Assembly (NCBI GenBank): GCA_013398015.1
Contig: VZRR01012411.1
Location: forward strand, 1-64,000
Reading direction: 5' to 3'
Origin: Oreocharis arfaki
Taxonomy: Eukaryota > Chordata > Aves > Passeriformes > Paramythiidae
Length of the DNA: 64,000 bases
In this document: positions 26,746 through 39,372 of the stretch, piece after piece
Position numbering within the stretch: position 1 is the first letter of the stretch
How the letters are laid out: the number at the start of each line of letters is the position of its first letter
Position numbers and translations under genes: made by a program
Notes under the pieces: model-generated
What the model was told of the DNA's origin: nothing
What the model saw: the letters and a program-made list of their open reading frames with translations, nothing else
Database searches by the model: none

Positions 26746-28734
26746 TTTTATCTAGAGAAAGTATTCCTCTTTATACATATATATCTGTATATATTGAAGT
26801 ATACTACCTACTAAGCCTGTAGTAACTAGTATCTGACAGTCATAGCAGCTAGAATTCCTAGAATTCCATAGATGACAGGTATGCTTTGTGGAGACACTAG
26901 AAAGCAGAAGATGAGGTAGTGGTAATCTGCCAAGAAGTATGCAGTCATAGACAAGAAACGGTTTAACAGTCAACTGACTGAGGAATGTGTCTTTTCTTGC
27001 ACTGCTTGGAGCTTTTGCGAGTCTTTTTGACGAGAACCATAACTTACTTAACAGTGCCGTTCATAAAGAGAAAAAAACACAAATCATACATTTGCAGATT
27101 TGGGAGAGGTTAGTTTTGTTTTCAGTTGAGATCTAAATTTTGTGTTTCACTAACTTAGACAGAGGAAGAAATAAGCCCACAGCCTCCAAGTATTGCACAT
27201 ACATATACCTCATACAAATACAGATATTAACCATTCCCCAAGTCTTCTTGGCAGTCATCTCCCTGTCATAGCGGCAAAGCTAATACAAGCATACATGTCC
27301 AGCACCACACATCAGTATACATACCAGAGGCAAGGGGAGTAGAAAAGGCTATGTGAAAGCTAAGGGAATGGTCTTTAAATGGAAACTAAAAGTCTCAGAA
27401 ATATGACAATACACTCAGTATCAGAAACAAAACAGACCAAGTTATGGAACATTTTTCAGGCCTCATAAGAAAGACTTAAAAAATTTGAGAGACCTTGAGC
27501 TTCAGCTTACTAAGAGTTGGCAGCCTCAAACACATTTAAAAAATCATAGAAAATCATTGTATTCCTAGGAATAATGCAAAGAGTTTGAAATTTATAAACT
27601 GATAATTTTGCTTCTTGTGGTAAAATCCACATTCTCATTGCAAAACCATTTCCCCCCCCATCTTTTTGGATGGATACATCACAAGAAATACTATTTTTAC
27701 ATTAAAAGTTTTCTCTATTTCCTCATTAAAAATTGAGCTAAAGGCTAAAATAAAAGACACTGGTTCTGGAAAACTATCGTAAGAAATATTATCTTGATGA
27801 GTTCAGGAGAAATAGATCAATAATTTATTTGGCTACTGATTCTCAGGCTAAAGAGGCAGAATGACATCTGAGGTTCTCAATCTCAACTTTTCTGGCACAG
27901 TGTGTTTTCTACTTCAGAAGCACTTCAAGTCTATGCATCAGATTGGTACCACTGGAAACCTGGCAGGTTAGACAGTGTGGCAACAGCTATCTTTCAATTG
28001 AAAAGTCCACAGAAACTTACCATTATTCTTTCTCTTAATTTCTAACTCTGGAAACAAGAAATTTCCTCTTTTTGACCATGATCAGAGTAATCATTGAAGG
28101 ATAAAACCAGACTAATATTTGAAGGAAAAAAAAAATTAAAAAAAAAAAAAACAAACCACAAACAAAATGGAGGGCAGGCAGGCTTTTTGCACACTCCTTT
28201 CTTTATAATAGTCTGCTGGATATAATTCTTCACACCAGTGTCATTGTACTACAAGAAGAAATTCTAACTTAAACATTTCCCTCCATTACCAAAATCCAAG
28301 TATTTTCCCATGGATTTCTCCCTTATGCCCAGCAGAGGGTAGCAAAAGAACAGATTTGTGAACTCCAGAGAATGTTCATCTCCATTGCTTTTCAAGAAGC
28401 AGTGCATAATGAAATATTTTAAGATTGGCATTCAAGTCGTATTACACTACTCCTCATACAATCACCTTAAGAAGTTTGGTCTCATCATCAAGAACTTTAG
28501 TACACATCTGCTAACAAAATGACTGTTAACATGAGGTGATCAGTATGGAAATTGATGATATGTATCCTTTATCAATCAATTTCAATCTATAAGCTAAAAA
28601 TTCTATGAAGAGATAAAAACAAATACAGAGCTACTTCACAAAAGAATGAAGACCATTCTGTCTGAGGTGTACTACTTTACATTCTACATCTGAATGGAAA
28701 TTCAGCTTGGATACTGATATCATGATGTGCTTAG

Positions 28735-29775
28735 TGGATGAAGGAAGTTGTGGATGTTACATCTCCAGCCTTTAATAAAGGCTGTGGCACCATTTCCCTG
28801 GCACCAAGTTCCTGGAGAAACTTGCTGCTTATGGTGTGGACAGGTACGCTGCTTGCTAGGTAAAGAACCATCTGGATGGCCAGGCCCAGAGAATGGTGGG
28901 ACTGGAGGTACATCCAGCTGGCACTTGGTCACCAGTGAGGCTCCCCAGGGCTCAGTATTGGGGCCAGTCCTGTTTAATATCTTTATTAATGATCTGGATG
29001 AGGGGAGTGCTTTTGCAGATGACACCACGCTGGGCAGAAGTGTTGATCTGCTGAAGGGTAGGACAGCTCTGCAGAGGGAGCTGGAATGGCCAAGACCAGT
29101 GGCATGACATTCAACAAGGCCAGGAGCTGAGTCCTGCACTTTGGCCACAACAACCCCAGGTAGCGCCACAAAGCTGTCGGCAGAGTGACTGGAAAGTGGC
29201 CAGGCAGAAAAGGACCTGGGGGTGCTGGTGACAGCAGCTGAACACGAGCCAGGGTGTGCCCAGGGGGCCAAGAAGGCCAATGGCATCCTGGCCTGGATCA
29301 GCAACAGTGTGGCCAGCAGGACCAGGGCAGTGATTGTCCCCCTGTACTCGGCGCTGTTGAGGCCACACCTTGAATTCTATGTTTCATTCTGGCCCTGTCA
29401 ATCCAGAACATCAAGGTGCTGGAATATGTCCAGAGAAGGGCAATGGAGCTGGGGAAGGGTTTGGAGCACAAGTTCTGTGAGGAGTGGCTGAGGGAGCTGG
29501 GGTTGTTCAGCCTGGAGAAGAGGAGGCTCAGGAGAGACCGTATCACTCTCTACAACTGCCTGAAAGGAGGCTGTAGCCAGGTGGGGGTCAGCCTCTTTCC
29601 CCAGGTAATAAGTGACAGAATGAGAGTAAATGGCTTCAATCTGTACCAGGGGAAGTTTAGATTGGATATGAGGAAAAAATTCCTCGTGGCAAGGGCTGCA
29701 AAGCATTGGAAGAGGCTTCCCAGGGAAATGGAAGGATCACCATCTACAAGGCTATTGTAGGCCCTTTCAGACAAT
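28735..29775 (+). mobile_element. CR1 LINE fragment, truncated at both ends
   Basis: The frame at 28748-29107 contains SEAPQGSVLGPVLFNIFIND and then FADDTTLG, so the catalytic RT box is preserved in this copy. Later frames show KKANGILAWISNSVASRTRA and EEWLRELGLFSLEKRRLRRD. It ends near 29775 (atggaaggatcaccatctac) without the usual CR1 tail repeats, so the 3' end has been lost. It resembles a different, CR1-H/X-like subfamily from the 19.7-kb copy; the subfamily is a guess. Confidence 0.9.
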
Positions 29776-31416
29776 TACACACATGCAAGTTACTTTTAAG
29801 ATGGTAGAGTAAGATGCAAGCTGACAAAAGGATATGTATTGAAGTCTAATCTACTTTGGGTTTTTTTCGATTCAAAGACGTGTGAAAAATTTTGTTTAAC
29901 TTTCAAATGCAAGAGGTTTCATCACATACTTTTCCTTAATCACCGCTTAAATAGCTATCCTTAACATTAAGTACCATAAGACTAATTTTTCTGAAGATTG
30001 AATATGTTTTCTTACATTATTAAGATATTCAGAAAGTTAAAACAGTTTGACAAAAATTGAGAAGCAAAATAAATATTTTATCTGATTTTGGTCAATAGGC
30101 AGCATTCCCTGATAAGACCATCATTAGGGTATAGCAATTGTACATTTTCAAGGAACTGCGTGCTTTCTTTTCAAATTTACAGATGGTAGGTATATTCAAT
30201 CAAAATATTTAGAAAGATAAATGATTTGCTGCTCCTGCTTTCAGCTCATGACTTCTCTGTTAGTATATGAAAAGCCATAAAGTCACAAGAAGACTCCTTA
30301 TTCAAGTACTTGGAAGCAAAACTCTATTTTTTAAAAGTGCTATTGGAACTCCACAGTATGCAACACTTTCCAGCTGAAGGCAATTCTACGTAGGCCAGTA
30401 AGTGCAGCTCAAAATACAAGACAATAGATTTCCTGTAGAATTCTTTGAGGGCACAAAGGTCTACCTTGTTGGTCAATAAGTCAGTGTTTTTAGTTGATGA
30501 GCTTTGATCTTCCCTGTAGGAATTTTCTTTTGCGCTTCATTTTTAATGCAGGACTCTACCTACCCAGAAATCAATGCTTAAAACATTTATTTTGCCTTTA
30601 AGAGAAAAACAACAGAAAGAAACCACTGCTGAAAACTATGTCACTTGTTCCTTTAAGGTCTCACAATATCTTAGAAGTGACAGTTCTTCTAAATTCATGG
30701 CAGAAAATACTTAAAGATGCATTTGGTAGAAAACATACATCAGGATTAAGAACTGTCCACTCACTATGCTTTTCTGCAATGACAAATGTTCTACCAAGGA
30801 AGTCTTGGTCCACACTGTACGAACAGATAACATAACTACTACAAAGCCTCTCAGTGGGTAAAGAGAATATTGAAACTTAAGGGGAAACTAGTTGTTTAGT
30901 GTAAAGAGCATATTTACAAAGTCTCAACCCTCAAAGACTAGAGACTTTTCAACCATGGGAGTCACTCAACAGAGAGGAAAACTAAACCTGCAGTAACTAG
31001 ATAGGAAGAGGCTGCTGTAAGACCACTGTGATCTTCCAACATTCTACTCCCTCACCTAGCACAACATCTGGCAATTTCTGCAGCTCAAGTAGATTCTCCA
31101 CCAAAAATCCAATAAACCAAAAATACAAGAAGATAGACAAATTAAGACATTTAGATTTCCTAAAGTAAAGTTAGCCTTGATTCCACACTTACATAAGCCT
31201 TTTTCCATCTGCTGTTCAAACACGAGCCTCAAGCCAAGCTTGCAACATAAGTGGCATTTACCTGCTCAGCCTTTCCTGCAAAACAGATGTTCAATATTTT
31301 GTCCATCAAGTGCATAGAATTCCAGCTGGAATTCTGGAAGGTTCCGTCCCTCAAAAATGAAATTTTTCAAGTGTCAGTGTTTGTGGAGACTAATAGCAAT
31401 AGTCAAAAAGCCTTAC

Positions 31417-31563
31417 TTCAAGCTCCTTTTTAAGTCTCTTCTCTCTTTCAGTGCTGCATTTAAGTTCATTGGCCTGGCATCTCAGCACCTCATTACAGCC
31501 ACTGTGTTCCACCTCCATATCTCTCAATTTCTTGCGTATATTTTGCAGTTCATTATTCAGCTC
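31417..31563 (-). CDS. CCDC171: CCDC171 exon 6
   Basis: The acceptor is ttttttgtag/GAG and the donor CTTGAA/gtaagg; 147 nt, phase 0 to 0, 49 codons. The peptide starts ELNNELQNIRKKLRDMEVEH and ends STEREKRLKKELE, matching human NMHKKVEKLETEHMDC and STQREERLRKEFE. Two cysteines (in GCNEVLRC) lie near the corresponding human cysteine region. Coiled coil with a short polar break. Confidence 0.92.
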
Positions 31564-34500
31564 CTACAAAAAATATAAGGCATTAAGAGTTACACTTTCT
31601 AAGATAAACTCTTATAGTAGAGGGGTCAAAAGAGGAAAGACTGCACCAGAACAGGTTATTAAAATCTAGAATGTTTGCACATGTCAGCCATTTACCCAAC
31701 AACAGATAGGCTCTTCATTCACCATCAGGTAACATGTTGGCTCAAAACTCACTACGAACACGACCTTCTGCAGTAATACTAAAATTAGAGCAAATTCTCC
31801 ACAGGAAACCTTTCTCTAAAGGACTAAAAGGCTGCTCCTCCAATCTGTTCTCTCTCACAGCTCAATAGCAGTGGTGAAGAGGGAAACAGTTAAGTGCATT
31901 CGATGAAATGATACATAGACAGAAGTTTTACTTTGTTATTACTTTAGCTGTTAGAACTTCAAATCAAATAATCAGACCTCTGATGAAAGTTACTCCCATA
32001 GACTAAATATTCTTAATTTCTACTATTCTGAGGACTTTTCTGTCTAGAAACTGAATTTAAAAATTAGCTACATGAACTATGAAGTTATTGGAATGATAAA
32101 ATGACTAAACTAAGCTGCTCCCCACCACAATTTCCGCTTTTGGAAGTTGAATCAAGCTACAGGTTGGTGTAATTACTAACACTATCGGACTCAGCAGCTC
32201 TATGGAGTTACTACTACAAAATCCTCATTCATGCCACACCAGACATAGAGGAAAGTAGCCAAATAATGAGCCCCCAGTAGCCTAGTGCATATTTAAGCTG
32301 GAGATTCCAGAAGCCTCAAAAAAAGAATAGCTTTCGTCTAGTGGACAGGAGTAAGCTTTTCCATAACTAGCATCAGAAACAAGCTACAAATCCAGTGAGT
32401 TAGCTAGAGGACCTTTGGAGAGCCAATTACATTCCGTGCAAAACACAGAAAGATTACCATAAGTCCTCCTGTTCATTTATTCCTATCGTCTATCATAGCA
32501 AGAGACATTTTGCGAAAATAAACCAGCTGGTCTATAAATCCTGCTATTACTCTTATATCACATTATCTTGTTCCTGAAAATTAATAATCATAAGGCATCT
32601 GCAGAGCAGGGAGGAGAAGGAAAAGAAAATGAATTATTTATACGGAATGATTATTCAGAAAATTGAAATTTGACAGAACCATATCTATACATAAAGATCA
32701 AAGAAATATGAGTCTTTCCAAAGTTTGGAAAACAAATTTTAGAAGTTTTTCATGACAGAAGGCAGAAATTTTTGGCCACCTAAACATGACAATAAGGAAT
32801 TCATGACTCCCTTACTAACACCTAGTGCCACTCCATTATTACAAACCAGGAACTGAAAAAAATTAATTTATTTTCTCTTTTTTTATGTGGAGGCACGATG
32901 GCACAATTTTTTGGCATTCTCTGAAAAGGTAACAAGGAGAATGCCTGTGAAACAAGTGAATTGAAAAATAGGAACCTCAGTAAATCAAAATATTGCAAAA
33001 ACCTGGATATGGATTAAATTTAAGGTAATCCTCCAACTTCACCTTCAATACCAAGACAATGAAGAGGTTTCTTCCCATCAGCAAGCTAAAAAAAAAAATA
33101 TTTTTATGCAAATTTACAACTACTCTCATCTTCTCCATATTGGAAAGACACAGAAATATTTCTCTTCAGATTTATCTTCCATATATCAACAAAAGTGAGC
33201 TGTGAAAACTACATATGAAATAAGTAATACATAGCTTCCTGAAAAAATACTACACCAAGACTTCAAAATATCTTATGTTGGAAATAATGCTGCTAGTTAA
33301 CACTAGCAGACAAAAACTGAGATGAATAATACATCAAGCCTGTTAAACAAGTCAACATGGCTTCCAGAACCTTGAAGTCTCTGAACTTTCCAGAGTATGA
33401 CTGTGTCAGACTGTTCCAGCAGTTACCTGCACTTAGAGGGTTCAGAAAGAAATATACTTCACCATGCTAAAAAAAACCTCTTTATATATACATGTGTATC
33501 TGCACGTCATACACACACTAACTATACATATTTGCTTATAAAAAACATGGCTGGTCGGTTGGTTTAAAGTGTGCATAAACAACACAATTTCTCAAATAGT
33601 CTAAGGAAAAACTGAGTGCTTCTGTGAAGGAATATTATATTCTGACTCACCACAAGATGATGCTATTGCACTTACTACTGAACTCCAGTATCTTTCACCA
33701 TGTACCAAACACTACGCTAAGCACATTCAATACAGCACAATACAAATCTTTCTCTGTTAGAAAGCAGAGAAGATTACTTTTCCTCTATATCATAGAGACA
33801 CAGTTTAGTAGATTAAACTGACTTCATTTCTATGCCTACCTCAGCATTTTCATAGCCAAGTTCAGACTTGTACTTCATGAAGTGCAGGTCTTGAAACAGG
33901 ATTGGCCACACACACTTAGAATCTTGCTTCTACATACATATTAAGACCACTTTATTTAGCTTTCATCTCATAACTCAAAGTAACTATAAATTATTTAAAA
34001 CAGGACTGTAAATACACAACACAAAAGACTGGAACACATTTGAAGTTTTAGTTAACAAACCTAGACCCATCTGACATTTATCTGCTAAGTTAAAGCAGTT
34101 AAGCTTTCAAACAACAACTAAGACAGTCAAGCCTATATTTAACATTTATGTATGTATTTTGTATTTCCCAAAATTCTGTAACTATATGTAACTATAACTA
34201 GGGTGATGGGCAAGGGAACACTACAAAAAAAAAAGCAAGAAAATTGAACTACTTTCAACTGAAAAAAATTTGAAAATTTTACTATTCAAAGCACGCTAGG
34301 AATTGACACCTAGTAGTGAATTACATTCAATTTAGGAGCAAACAATTATATAGCTTTAGTACACTCTTACAACCAAATCCCTGTTTCTACAAATCACCTT
34401 CCACTTCTGAATAAACATACATAGACAGAGAACACAATGACCCAAGCAATGCACTGTTTCTTTTGAGGACAAACATCACTTCCAAGGGTATAGAAAACTT

Positions 34501-36490
34501 CTTAAAACATCATTCTTTTCATACAGTATTAAATTCACTGAATGTGACTTCTAACCACTATATACAAGAGATGACAAGTCCATTCCAAACCCTTCTCAAC
34601 TTAACTCAGTCTACTGTTAGCCAGAACACAGAGCCAAAGCTCCACTCTTAGCCTGCGTTACCCAGCAACTTATAAAGAAAACTGTGTCTAAGAATAAGTT
34701 TCCTCACAGCCTAAACCTAACCCTAGTTTTTAAAGCATTGACTTTGAAGGAAAACTGACTTATGTTCCTGTCGGTTTGAGAAGGACCTTAGGATATCACC
34801 TGTCAAAGAACTCACATTTTTCTCTGAAACCTTCTTTTTTTTCCTAAACTATTCCTTTTCAGTTCTCCCAATTAGTCTCTCAAAGTACTGCTCAACATAC
34901 CCACAAAATTACAGAGGGGAAGGGGGAATTTACCCTACCTTTTTACCCTTCATTCAGAGAAAATTCAAATCATTTGGATCCTTTCCACCATCAGGTCTCC
35001 TGGTCATTAAGATAAACAACACAATGCAACTCCTTTTGCAGTCAGGTGCACATAAACACTATTTATACACACATTACCTGATTTCTGCTAGAGGTTCCAT
35101 TACTGTACCCCTCCTTCCAGATCTTGCCTTCAAACAGCTGAAGAAAGAGTCAGTACACAGTACTTTTGAAATATATGTAATTAAGGGATTGTCCCTACCC
35201 TGTCTCTTTTGAGAGCTGCACCTACAGGTGCCATACAGAATCTGACCAACAGCACAACATACTACAACAGGTAGTTATGCTGTCAGAATTCAGCTATCAA
35301 GCTGCCAGGTAAGGATCGTCCAGCGTCATTCAGGAAGACTGTTTGGTACTATCCCAGGCTTGGAACTGACTGGGTGGGAAAAAAGCAATCAGAAAATTTT
35401 CTACCGCTTGACCAATGCCCATCCCACCTGAGACAAGTTCGTCACATCTTAAAAGGGACTATAAAAGAAGAAAATATATTTTAAAGTTAATCTGTTAGCA
35501 GCAATCTGTTCTCTGCATACATCCTGCAATGCAAATATCAGCCTTAACAGAGCCTCTGCATACATTCCATTTTATGAAGAATAACTACAGCTGAGTACAT
35601 TCTGGTTTTTCCTCAAATGGTATTCTTACATAGCTAAGATACAACATATGTAACTTGTCATTTAAAAAGATGAAAGTCTAGTTGAAGCACAGTGGTGTAA
35701 TTGTTTGTGTCCCTGTGGAGCAAGCAAGTTAGTTATGTTCACTCAGCACTTCCACACCATAATGCCACATGATTTCTTCGAAACATTCCAGTTTTGAATA
35801 ACTTGACTGCCTAAAAAAGTGTCAAAACAAGTTTATACTTCTATTACTTTTTACACATTTGACACCCAAAGGATATATAAATATAAGTATAAATCAGAAA
35901 ATACAGTGAAATGAATTTCTAAAGAACAAAACCCCACACTTTAAGACAGATTATAAGACCATCTCCTAGTATTAAGTGTTTTTTATCTAACCAAATGGAA
36001 GAATTTCCAACAATGCATATTTTTCATATGTGGTATAGAGTGAATAATGTACAATGCAGAGCCGGAAATCCCATTGTCACTGTTCAGGTTCCCTGCAAGT
36101 ATGTGGTCTTCATATCATACAAACTATTTTCATATTCACAGGCTATTGGATGTCAGACTCGGGGAAGTAAAAAGGAAATTCAATCAGTGGGTATGAGGTG
36201 TCCCTGATTTTACTCAGTATTGCATGACAGCGCAAATGGACTGTGCACTGGTAACTTGATTTAGGCATTTACCATCAAAATCAACCACAACACATTTCAA
36301 CAAAGCAAGAAAGACTGTGACACACCAAGTGTAACTCTATAAGGCTATGTTCTTCAGAAATACGTCGCAGCAATTATCTACTCGAAAGATTTTTTCCTAA
36401 ATCAGAAAGACCTCAACCCACTACACATCTCCCACTAAAAAAGTTCCAGCCATTATCTCATGCAACTTTCAAACTATTAATAAATCATAC
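31564..36490. other. CCDC171 intron(s) between exons 5 and 6
   Basis: A 4.9-kb AT-rich stretch that should contain one more coding exon by comparison with human. I scanned it for the expected coiled-coil exon (about 45 codons with an EEQWE-like block) on the minus strand and did not find it. A 90-nt open segment with splice-like edges at 33840-33929 is described under findings. No transposon was recognised here. Confidence 0.65.
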
Positions 36491-36672
36491 CAGTAAAATC
36501 GTTTCTACTTCGTTCCTTTCCTTAAGAAGGAATACATATTCATTGTTATAAATTCTGCTGATATCATCCTTAGCCCTTGCAAGTCTTTGCTGCTCTTCTT
36601 CCCACTTCCGTTGAGCATTATGAAACGTTTTCTCAGTCTCTGTAACTTTCTGCTGAAGGTTTTCATTGAACA
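36491..36672 (-). CDS. CCDC171: CCDC171 exon 5
   Basis: The acceptor is aacaatag/TG and the donor TTACTG/gtatga; 182 nt, phase 1 to phase 0. The split codon G+TG gives valine. The peptide contains FNENLQQKVTETEKTFHNAQ and RKWEEEQQRLARAKDDISR and ends ERNEVETILL. It matches the human segment around [20 protein letters not shown]. Coiled coil. In mammals the next exon continues with about 45 residues (including an EEQWEAE motif) that I could not find before the exon at 31417-31563. Confidence 0.93.
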
Positions 36673-39197
36673 CTATTGTTCACAGAAACAGAGAAAGAAA
36701 AAAAAAAATACAAGTAGCATGGCAAAACATATCCAGCAAAAAAACCCCAAATACATAATAATCATCAGTTCTTCTGTGTATTTTGATACCCCGTAGAACA
36801 CTGAAAGATTAACACTCCAGCACTGGAGAGCACCATCTTCACTACGAAGAAACAAGCAAATTTTATGTCCCTATCGCATCTTTCCCACAAGAATATAGGA
36901 CTACTAAAAATTAAAACAATTTTTTCTCTTGGAAAAGAATAAAAACTTGAGATAACTCTTCGTGGGTCCCTTCCAAATCAGCATATCCCATGCTTCTGTG
37001 AAATTACATTTTTATAGAATGGAGGACTTATTTTCAGATTTCTACATTTTGCCATTTTATTTCCAAATGTCTTTTTTGATATAGATATTAGTCTCTATCA
37101 ATTAAATTTGAGCTTAGTTTAAATGACAATAAAGATGGGCACCTGCTCCATGAAAGAGACTCTAGTTAAACCTAAGGCAGGTTGGGTTACCAAGCAAAGA
37201 TCTAGCTTTTCCAAGGAAACTTAACTGCTCCTCAAGAGATTTAAATCTTCAGCCCACAAATAACCTGAGATGGGGAACACTGTATACGGTCTTCCGTGGA
37301 AGCTTAAATGCCACGGAAATCTCCTTAATCTGCAAGCAACTTTATAAGAGAAAATACTTTACAACGGCTTTTCGTTTTACTGAATACAACTAGCTGCATT
37401 GGCATTTAAGTCATCACCACTTTCCAACAGATTTTTATTTCAAATCCATCCTAGTTTTCTGACATTTCTTCCTAGCCAGAAGAGAATGAAGAGAAGAGAA
37501 CACATTAAGATGACACAGAGAATCAGTGGACACAACGATAGGAAAGGACTGTCAGACTGCAGAAAGTCAACCCTGAATAAGAACAAGCAGAAAAACAATC
37601 TGGAGAAAACAAATGAGGCACAAATGAAGCATTCTGTCTGAGGAGCTATGCTGGGATCATATCAAAGCACCATGTGAGGTGAGAAAGGCTCCAAGCAACA
37701 AAGGAAAAGAAGCAGAAAACTCTTCATTGCTAAAAAAATTAAGCAGCAAAATGATAATTTTGTTTCTTTGGCACTTGTCACAGACATAAAAAGTTTGAGA
37801 AATTTCAGCCAATGGAATTTATCGTCAATTGAAAGACTACTAATTACTGACTACGGTATTGAAAGAAACTAACACACACACATATTTAAGAAGACATCCC
37901 TTGCCTCTGCAAAACTCTTCCTACTCCCTTTTTGTTCTCCAGTCCCCTCACCACATATTAGCCCGGTCCACTCAGGAAAGTGACAGGCAGCCCAGGAGAC
38001 TGGGTTCACTGCACTGCGGTTCCATCAGCATCAGTCCCTCCTGAGTCCTGCCTCTAGGTACCTGCACAGCATGACTCCTATATTGACAAGGAAACTAACA
38101 TACATGAGAAGAAATACAACTTTGCTCTAGGTGAGAAACTAGCAGTTCAAATCTTCCATTTGCAACCACAGAGAAATTTCCGAAGGGAAAAAAAAAGGCC
38201 TTCTTCCAGATTGCAATCCATAAGATTCATTATTTTTCATGTGTTTGCAATCCCTAAGATTTTTGATTATTCATGTTTTCAAGGAATGAAAGTTCAGCTT
38301 TCCAAGTATCTTAAAAACGCTTGTTACTTTAAGTACTTGCAAGATCCAGACTTTGTTTCCATTCTTGGAAGGTTAAAATCTTCAAGGCATACTCCAAACC
38401 CTTCATTGAATATGAACAGCTCATCAAACTCAGATACATCTCCTGTACTAGATTAAATAGATACACTAGTTTAGGTAACTAAAAATGCACCCCACTTCCT
38501 TGTAAGAATGAGAAATCTCGCTGTTTGAGTAGTATTAAGGAAATCAAAGCTTCTGAATACAAAAGTAGTAGGAAACAAAAAACCTAGGTAAAAACCTTCC
38601 CTTCTCCATACTCCTGTCAAAACAGTAGTAATTTCTAAAAAAATTTCTAAAAAGAGAAATAAAGATGATAGAAAAATAAACCAGATATGAACAATGAAAA
38701 TCTTGAAACATTTGAAAACGTGAAAGAAAACAGCAGTATGAGGAGTACTTCTGGAAAAAAGCTGCTGGAAATAGTGCAACTAAATGAATAGGAATTAATT
38801 TTTTCTATTCTTTTTTCTTCTTTTTTTTTTCCCACTGAAATGGAAAAGGAAGAACTACTGGACACAGAGATAACCTGGATGTGGAGATGGCCACCATGAC
38901 TACAATTCCATATACAGACAGCACTGAAGGAAGAAATAACAGACGGTAACGGGCAAGAGGAAAGAAAGGTTGGAAGGTTTAGCCAGTGAAGTTTTGATAC
39001 ACACCTAAGACAGTAAGAGTTTTGTGAACTTTCAGGAGTTTTCAAAAGCTAAAGATGGATAAGAGATGGGAAACATAAGAGAGATTCAAGAAAAACAGCA
39101 GTAACTAGAACATTAAATTAAGTCCCCGCTTCCCACTTACCTTACTGACATGAAATAGACTTGGCCTTTATTCCATCCTTACTTCATTGAAACCTAC
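36673..39197. other. CCDC171 intron between exons 4 and 5
   Basis: A 2.5-kb intron, AT-rich. A possible remnant of a CR1 3' end lies at 36955-37001. Open frames at 38160-38456 and 38647-39045 are unsupported and lie in low-complexity T/C-rich or A-rich sequence. Confidence 0.7.
36955..37001 (+). mobile_element. Possible CR1 3' tail remnant
   Basis: The phrase gtcccttccaaatcag followed by atatcccatgcttctgtga resembles the last 45 bases of CR1 elements. The match is short, so this could be chance. Confidence 0.35.
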
Positions 39198-39372
39198 CTT
39201 GCAGTTCCACAAGTTTGTTTTTTGCATCACTTAACTCTTCTTCCGCAGTACACATTTTCAGATGGACACCTTTTCTGGCAACTGCCAATTCATACTCCAG
39301 ACCTTGTCGAACAGCCTCTCCTCTCTCATATTGCGACCGTAATTTGATTATCTGGTTTTCATAGCTGGACAC
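39198..39372 (-). CDS. CCDC171: CCDC171 exon 4
   Basis: The acceptor is ttttctag/GTG and the donor CTGCAAG/gtaggt; 175 nt, phase 0 to phase 1. The peptide contains VSSYENQIIKLRSQYERGEA, then VRQGLEYELAVARKG, and ends NKLVELQ. It is one of the best-conserved segments: human has [20 protein letters not shown] and LEYDLAVARKE. It is predicted to be continuous coiled coil. A solo LTR in the following intron direction lies only about 220 bp upstream of its acceptor (39590-40158). Confidence 0.95.

Larger units (their letters stand above)
19249..31416. other. CCDC171 intron between exons 6 and 7 (12.2 kb)
   Basis: The longest intron in the window. It carries three CR1 insertions in mixed orientation (19750-21098 plus, 25531-26745 minus, 28735-29775 plus) and an A-rich run at about 28125-28151. 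The stretches 21100-25530, 26746-28734 and 29776-31416 are AT-rich with no recognised gene or repeat. Confidence 0.75.

Noticed and set aside
28021..28055. Micro-exon-like segment on the minus strand (tttccag ... AATG/gtaag)
   Set aside because: CCDC171 exons 6 and 7 already join in phase 0 with continuous human similarity, so no extra exon is needed here.
34708..34726. Telomere-like cctaaacctaaccctag
   Set aside because: Only two to three imperfect units; far too short to call an interstitial telomeric repeat.
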